DNA of 64,000 nt from Jaapia argillacea MUCL 33604 (lineage: Eukaryota; Basidiomycota; Agaricomycetes; Jaapiales; Jaapiaceae): contig KL197731.1 of NCBI GenBank assembly GCA_000697665.1, forward strand, positions 210,563-274,562, given 5' to 3'. This document shows positions 57,689-64,000 of the stretch, one piece after another. Under the pieces are notes generated by a model. That model worked only from the letters and a program-made list of their open reading frames with translations. It had not been told where the DNA came from and searched no databases. How positions within the stretch are numbered: the stretch's first letter is position 1; every line of letters starts with the position of its first letter. A program made the position numbers and the translations under genes.

Positions 57689-58823
57689 GTGCTCGCGATG
57701 GGCCCTTGAAGGTAAGTAGTTACCAGTGTTTGTATTTCTTGGTCAGATGATAATCGCAATTCTCAGGTCTTTGCTTGAAATGTGTGTACAGTAGCTCCTT
57801 GTTCCCTCCATCGATATCCACTTCACCTGTTCCGTCTGTAGCATACTGTATCTTATTCTTGATATCCGTGTGTTTCCGTTCTGCGGTCATGAGATCACGA
57901 CTTGTAATTCCCACTCCTCTACATCTTTGATTTCGTGCATCCCTTCATGGCGACCAATAGTCCAGCCCAAGACAACTCGATTTATCCTTGAAATATGTAG
58001 CCCAGCTTGAAGTTACAAGTAAAGACCTGGATCTACATCAGAGAGTCGGGGGTACACGGGTCCCGAAACCCGAAGGCATATCACTACGTACCATCGATGA
58101 TTCGATAGTAGTCGCCACATCTCTCCTCTCCTCCTTACCTCCATAACCTCAACGATCACCCCAACCCTTTCGAAAACAAGATGACTCGTCAATTCTTCTA
58201 TCTCAATTCATCTGTGGATCGCCACCTACCACATCTCCCTATGACCCATTGCTGTATCTGTCGCCCATTCGGTCTGGTAGCCAAAGAGGCAGTTACCCCC
58301 TGCTTGGAAGTCGAATCTACCATTTGTATATTCCACTGACTTATGGCGCCAAACCACCGCATTCATATCGGGGTATAGGGCGCCTCCGCGGGTTCAGAAC
58401 AGAGCTTCTGTCTTGTCCATACTCATCCCATCCCAAAATCTCTGGATCATATGCGCTCTATTGAGCAAGCTGTTTCCTATCTGATTGCCTCAAGGCAGTT
58501 CGCTTCCTACGAAGAGCTCGCCATTTGATATTCCAACTACTAGGGGGGCCAACCATCGCGCTCATACATACTCTCGCCTCGTGGCCATGCAGTGAAAGCA
58601 GCACACTCCGAGTCGTGGGTCCTTGTGGGTGGACTTTTTACGGCGTCTTCGAGCGTCTCTGGTACACAGCAATCAAAACACGCGGATGCGACGATGGAGG
58701 AAGGCACCTCTGTAAAATCAGAGCACAGCCTCTGCCTTGTTCATAACTCGGATCGTTTTTCCATTCTTGAAACCATCAATCCGAACAATTGTCCCCCTCT
58801 TCTCCCACTCTGAAATCTCCATC
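57689..58823. other. Duplicated spacer between exonuclease copies
   Basis: 57689-58197 matches 59888-60400 and includes a captured TPI promoter (own entry). From about 58210 it matches the upstream flank of copy 1 (from about 56590). The unit boundary lies near 58197. Confidence 0.7.
57950..58197 (+). pseudogene. Relic of the TPI promoter and first six codons
   Basis: The sequence follows 60125-60400 closely, including ACCTGGATCTAC, GAGTCGGGGGTACACGGG, TCCCGAAACCCGAA and CGAAAACAAG before an ATG at 58181. The codons read MTRQFF, as in the real TPI, then diverge at 58198-58200. This is the 3' edge of a tandem duplication whose breakpoint fell inside TPI codons 6-7. Confidence 0.85.
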
Positions 58824-59887
58824 ATGAACACCACCTCCGTGTCATACACACTCTACGATACTGGCGTTGCCGTTGAGCAAGCTGTCACTCATCTGATGGC
58901 CTCTCCCTTCGTACTCTTAGATTGCGAAGGGAGAGATCTAGGAACATCGGGTGGCGCTTTGAGTCTCATCTGCATCGGGACGAGCAAAGCCGAGACGATC
59001 TACCTCTTTGACGTCCCCACACTCTCACAGGGTGGTGCCTCCATCACACCCCTCTTCGAGTTGCTGAGGAGCAAGGAAGTAAAGAAAGTCATGTGGGATG
59101 GACGAATGGATTTCATTGCGATTTTGGATGCCTTTGGTGTTGGTATCGAGAATGTAGTCGATTTGCAGGTGGCTGAAGTCGTTTCGAGGGGTATTGTGAG
59201 AGGGGAAGAAGAGAAACAACGTTTACGACGACTTGCATCCAATTTTTTTGGTTTTCAGGCAGTGAAAGTTGATCCGAAGAGGTTTGAAGGGATTCATCTT
59301 GCTATTGGGATGCAAAAGTGTTTGGACCAGAATAAACTTGGAGGTGGGATTGAGAAAGATCGTACGTTCGCCTCTGTCGATTCATTGCGCCTGGCAGCTG
59401 TAGATCCTGACTTGACATCTTTTTATCAGCGGAAGTCACCGCTATGCACAAGGCGAACAAAACGGGTGTATGGATGGACCGTCCTCTCTCTCATCAACTC
59501 CTCCGATACGCCGCGACGGACATCTACCTACTCTCTATCCTGCACGAATCCTTTACCGAGAAAGGATGGCTCTTCCCTGCAGTGATTGATACCATCTCTT
59601 CTCAATCTCAATGCTACATTTCGATGTTCCAAGGTGTTGACGTTGTGGAAGATGGGGTCTTTCGTCCGGGGCCGCTGATCAACCTGAGGCATCTTCATAC
59701 GAAACCAGAGGACTTGGTACATGTATGTGCTGGGTGTCGATGTAGGTTGGCGGTGGATGTTTTCGTGACTAGAACGAGACGGTTTGGAGAGAGTAGGAGG
59801 GTGCAAAGGTTGTCGAGGTGTAGAGTTTGTAATCTTATGGCTGGTAAGAAAGGTCTGAATCCCGATGTGGATTGGGTGGATGTTTGA
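58824..59887 (+). CDS. 3'-5' exonuclease (RNase D/WRN-like) with C-terminal cysteine motif, copy 2
   Basis: Two exons (58824-59361 and 59430-59887) give 332 codons, 331 aa. The DEDD exonuclease fold is complete: motif I FVLLDCEGRDLG (D and E about residues 32-34), motif II KKVMWDGRMDF, and motif III LSHQLLRYAATDIYLL with the last aspartate after the tyrosine. A C-terminal segment with VCAGCRCR and SRCRVC could bind zinc. The family removes nucleotides from RNA or DNA 3' ends with two metal ions; the substrate here is unknown. This copy is the complete one of a tandem pair. It sits about 0.5 kb upstream of TPI. Confidence 0.85.
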
Positions 59888-60124
59888 GTGCTCGCGATGG
59901 GCCCTTGAAGGTAAGTAGTTACCAGTGTTCGTATTTCTTGGTCAGATGATAATCGCGGTCTTCAGGTTTTTGCCTGACATGTATGTACAGTAGCTCCTTG
60001 TTCCCTCCATCCAGTTCATTCGTAACGTCTCTATTATGAGTCTTATTATTGATATCTGTGTGTTTCCGTTCTGCGGTCATGAGATCACAACTTGTAATTC
60101 CCACTCCTCCATATCTTTGATTTC

Positions 60125-60382
60125 AAGCATCCCTTCATGACGACCAGTAGCCCAGCCCAACACAACCCATCCATTTATGCTTTTCATCCTTGAAATATGT
60201 AGCCCCAAGTAGACCTGGATCTACGTTCAGAGTCGGGGGTACACGGGCCATTCCAGGCGTCCCGAAACCCGAAAGTGGGTTGCGAGATGCATATCATACA
60301 TCGATAGTAGTGGCCACATCTCTTCTCTGCTCTTCCTACCTCCAACAACCTCAACGACCCCTCCAACCCTTTCGAAAACAAG
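60125..60382 (+). promoter_or_regulatory. TPI promoter region
   Basis: Upstream of the TPI ATG, with CT-rich leader CTCTTCTCTGCTCTTCC and CGAAAACAAG directly before the start. A second copy of this whole block lies at 57950-58180, which marks its extent in the duplication. Confidence 0.6.
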
Positions 60383-61450
<1,068 letters not shown>

Positions 61451-61982
61451 GGGTGAGGGGAATTGTGCGGAGAGAATTGCCATGGAAAAGAAGTTGTTGT
61501 ATCGTTTAAATTGGCAGTGGTCAATATAGATGTAGGTTATTATTTGTGACTTGAGAAGTTGAAGACAATCAGTGTGGACCCAAGTACTCAGTGTCCAGTT
61601 CCAAGAGGTTTGAGGAGGTTTTCCAGTCATCATCTTCAGTGAGGGGCGTTACGTGTGGCTGCGTTAACGACGCGATCGCACCTGTTTCAAATCGACAAGT
61701 ATCGTGCGGGTGGTAGTCGAGGCGACATGATCGCATTCCCCCGACTTTTGCGCACGTCCACATGAGAAACGCCACGGGCCGCGAGTCATTTTGGACCTTT
61801 CTCGTCAGGGTCCTTACGCGCCTGTTTGGTGGACTTCGCTCAATTGGAAGCCAAAGAGCCGATGGACCTACGTGTGTTGCACGGCTTTCTGCCTGCGCTT
61901 TCGCGGTCCCGATCTTCCTTGACTAGTATTTAGCGAGCACTGAGTGGTCTCTTCAAGACGTCGTTGGCCCCTTTCCACAGCG
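61451..61982. other. TPI terminator and ABC transporter promoter
   Basis: Short intergenic spacer; no specific element identified. Confidence 0.5.
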
Positions 61983-64000
61983 ATGGGCAATCCGTTTCAT
62001 CCACCACCGGCACCCAAAGGATTCGGACAGGGTACTGTGTTGCCAGAGGATCGAGCTTCGTGAGTACAGCTTTTGTCGCCGTGTGGCGGACTGGGTGGAA
62101 TGGGATGTTGTGCTGCGGTTCGGCGAAGACGATGGGAGTGGTGTGGCCACAAGATTGCTGCGGTGCTAGTCTACGCCGTGGTAGGGCTATGCCCAGAGAC
62201 TCTTACTCCGGATGGACGACCATTCACCGGGATCATCAACCTCTTTCATTCCGCCAAAATAACACGTTGTTGATCATTTCGTCTCTTGTTATCAGATTAC
62301 TCTCCAAGCTCGTCTTCGAATGGCTCACTCCATTCCTCTCCGTTGGATTCTCGAGACCTCTCGAGAAGGAAGGTCTGTTCACTACTTCCCTCCCTATTGA
62401 TGTGAATCCCGAGCGCTGATGTGAAGCATAGATCTATGGGATCTCCCACCCAGACTCGTTACACACAACCTCACAGAGAAACTACAAACCAATTTCTATG
62501 ATCGCTGCCCTCCCGAGAAGAGACCTTCTTTCTTGCGTCATGGGCATGAAGGTTCACAAGCCGAGACGTTGTCGCCGCGTGGATCGGAGGAGGATGGCGT
62601 TGACAGTGAGAAGGGACCGCATAGCGAGGAGCCAGAATCTCCCGTGGAGTCGAAGGTGACTCCGAAGGAAACCAGATCGAAGGGAAGGGGAAAGAAAGGA
62701 GAGGGGAAGCCAAAGTACGACTCTTCGCTATTGAAGGCTTTGCACACGACGTTCTTTTGGCCATGGTGGGCGGCTGGATTCTGTAGACTTATTTCTGGTC
62801 TGTCAATTCTCTTGATTATCTCGGTGCATCCTCTCACCCTTCGCAAATATCATCCACTGATAGATACCCTCAAGACGACGACACCTTTAATATCCAAACT
62901 TCTTCTGGAATGGCTTACGGAGGCTTATATGTATGCTCGATTAACCGATGCTGAGAAGGCTGCGCTTGGGATGGCGAAACCACGGGGTATTGGGTATGGT
63001 ATGGGACTCGGAGTGGCGCTATTTGCTATGCAAGGTGAGCTGACAACTTTTAGTGTTGCTTGCCTATCTAATCCGATACCCCATCTTATTTTCTAGAACT
63101 TGCGAGTCTGGTTTGTCACCTTTGAGAATATCTTTTCCATCCTTTGCCTGACTTAACTTCATACAGACGAACAACCACTCTCAGATGAGTAAGTATCACT
63201 AGTTTCTCACCTTCTGCTACATACTTAATTTCTTGAATAGTGTCCATGACTGTTGGTATATCGATGCGAACGTCGGTGCGTAAAGGATCCTGGCAAATGC
63301 TGACGACTTTCCCGCTTACATTGGTCAACGTCTCAGCTTATTGGTAACATCTTCCGGAAGAGTCTCCGGTTGTCAGGCAAAGCTCGAACCGAACACAGCT
63401 CGGGGCAGATCACTACGATGATCTCTACTGATGCGACGAGGATGGACAGGGTTGGCGCCTTCGCGCATATGTGAGCGGTTCGCTTTCATACTTTGTGGTG
63501 AAATTCTGACCTTGACCTGGATGCCTTTAGTGCTTGGATTGCGCCAATCCAGGTATGTTACCAATCTCTGGATGGAGGTATTCTATGTTGATCGATTTGG
63601 TGTTGTACAGATCGTAATTGGTATCGGTTTGTTGATTGGGAATGTACGTCCTTGGCCCGTATCGCTTTTGGTTACTCTCTGCTAACCCGAACACACACTT
63701 AGCTGGGATATTCGGCTCTCGTTGGGCTCGGTGTAAGTTGTCCCATATGTTGACTCTTGTTTACGCCTTTGGTTAATCGTCTTCTGCCCGTAGGTTCTGA
63801 TTCTTGGTTTTCCACTTCAAATGTTCCTCGTCAGTATATTTTTCGGTCAAAGGAAAAAAGGGGTCAAGATTACCGATATGCGTGTTCGGTTATTGAACGA
63901 GGTATGTATCGTTTATCTGGCTTTCTCTCTGGCACTGTTCATTCATCTGTCGGTGATAGGTGCTCCAAGGTATCCGACTCATCAAATTTTATGCCTGGGA
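61983..64000 (+). CDS. ABCC (MRP/Yor1-like) transporter, 5' part, continues beyond the window
   Basis: Exons 61983-62059, 62296-62372, 62432-62797, 62864-63034, 63097-63110, 63167-63188, 63241-63275, 63337-63470, 63531-63552, 63611-63643, 63703-63732, 63794-63901 and 63960-64000 join in frame. The start MGNPFHPPPAPKGFGQG leads to the ABCC entry block FEWLTPFLSVGFSRPLEKEDLWDLP and NLTEKLQTNFYDR, then a Lys/Glu/Ser-rich insert. The first membrane domain follows: FRKSLRLSGKAR, SSGQITTMISTDATRMDR, IAWIAPIQIVIGIGLLIGN, LGFPLQMFLVSIFFG and LQGIRLIKFYAWE at the edge. There is no TMD0, as in Yor1. Both nucleotide-binding domains must lie to the right. It should export drugs or conjugates at the plasma membrane or vacuole. 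Several exons are tiny (14, 22, 22, 30 and 33 nt). Confidence 0.88.

Overview
The window looks like nuclear DNA of an agaricomycete (mushroom-forming) basidiomycete. Most genes are cut by many 47-70 nt GT-AG introns, several with CTAAC-type branch sites. The gene content fits too: a basidiomycete-style TKL kinase family, an F-box-like/LRR protein starting MHFALRVLDI, a CYP64-like P450, an NCS1 permease and ordinary housekeeping genes. I rebuilt gene models by hand from splice signals, family motifs and paralogue comparison. For every model marked intact the summed exon length is a whole number of codons. REGION 1 (1-11.6 kb): a tandem segmental duplication of a gene encoding an N-terminal protein kinase followed by two double-stranded-RNA-binding motifs (dsRBMs). 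This is the domain set of animal PKR in reversed order. Copy C (9025-11578) is intact, copy B (4575-7370) is nearly intact but altered at its start, and copy A (about 352-1023) keeps only the dsRBM pair. Decayed flanks and a broken CmcJ/NvfI-type oxidoreductase lie between them. REGION 2 (12.7-24.5 kb): a VAMP7-type R-SNARE, then two paralogous RING-finger genes on the minus strand. They share a 4-nt microexon and are separated by about 4 kb in which I see no gene. REGION 3 (25.7-33.5 kb, all minus strand): a GPAT/DHAP acyltransferase with 11- and 13-nt microexons, ribosomal protein uS11 (RPS14), an internally duplicated multi-pass membrane protein, and a 71-aa gene for only the N-terminal domain of cyanase. 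REGION 4 (34.6-55 kb): F-box-like protein, SET-domain protein, P450, purine/cytosine-type permease, intronless WD40 protein, a tandem pair of small membrane proteins, and a sugar porter. REGION 5 (56-64 kb): a tandemly duplicated 3'-5' exonuclease whose duplication unit carries off the triosephosphate isomerase promoter and first six codons; then the intact TPI gene and the 5' part of an ABCC/Yor1-like transporter that runs off the right edge. I recognised no retroelement, DNA transposon, tRNA or rRNA. The standout is the kinase-dsRBM family, a candidate fungal dsRNA-sensing kinase. That function is inferred from domain content only.
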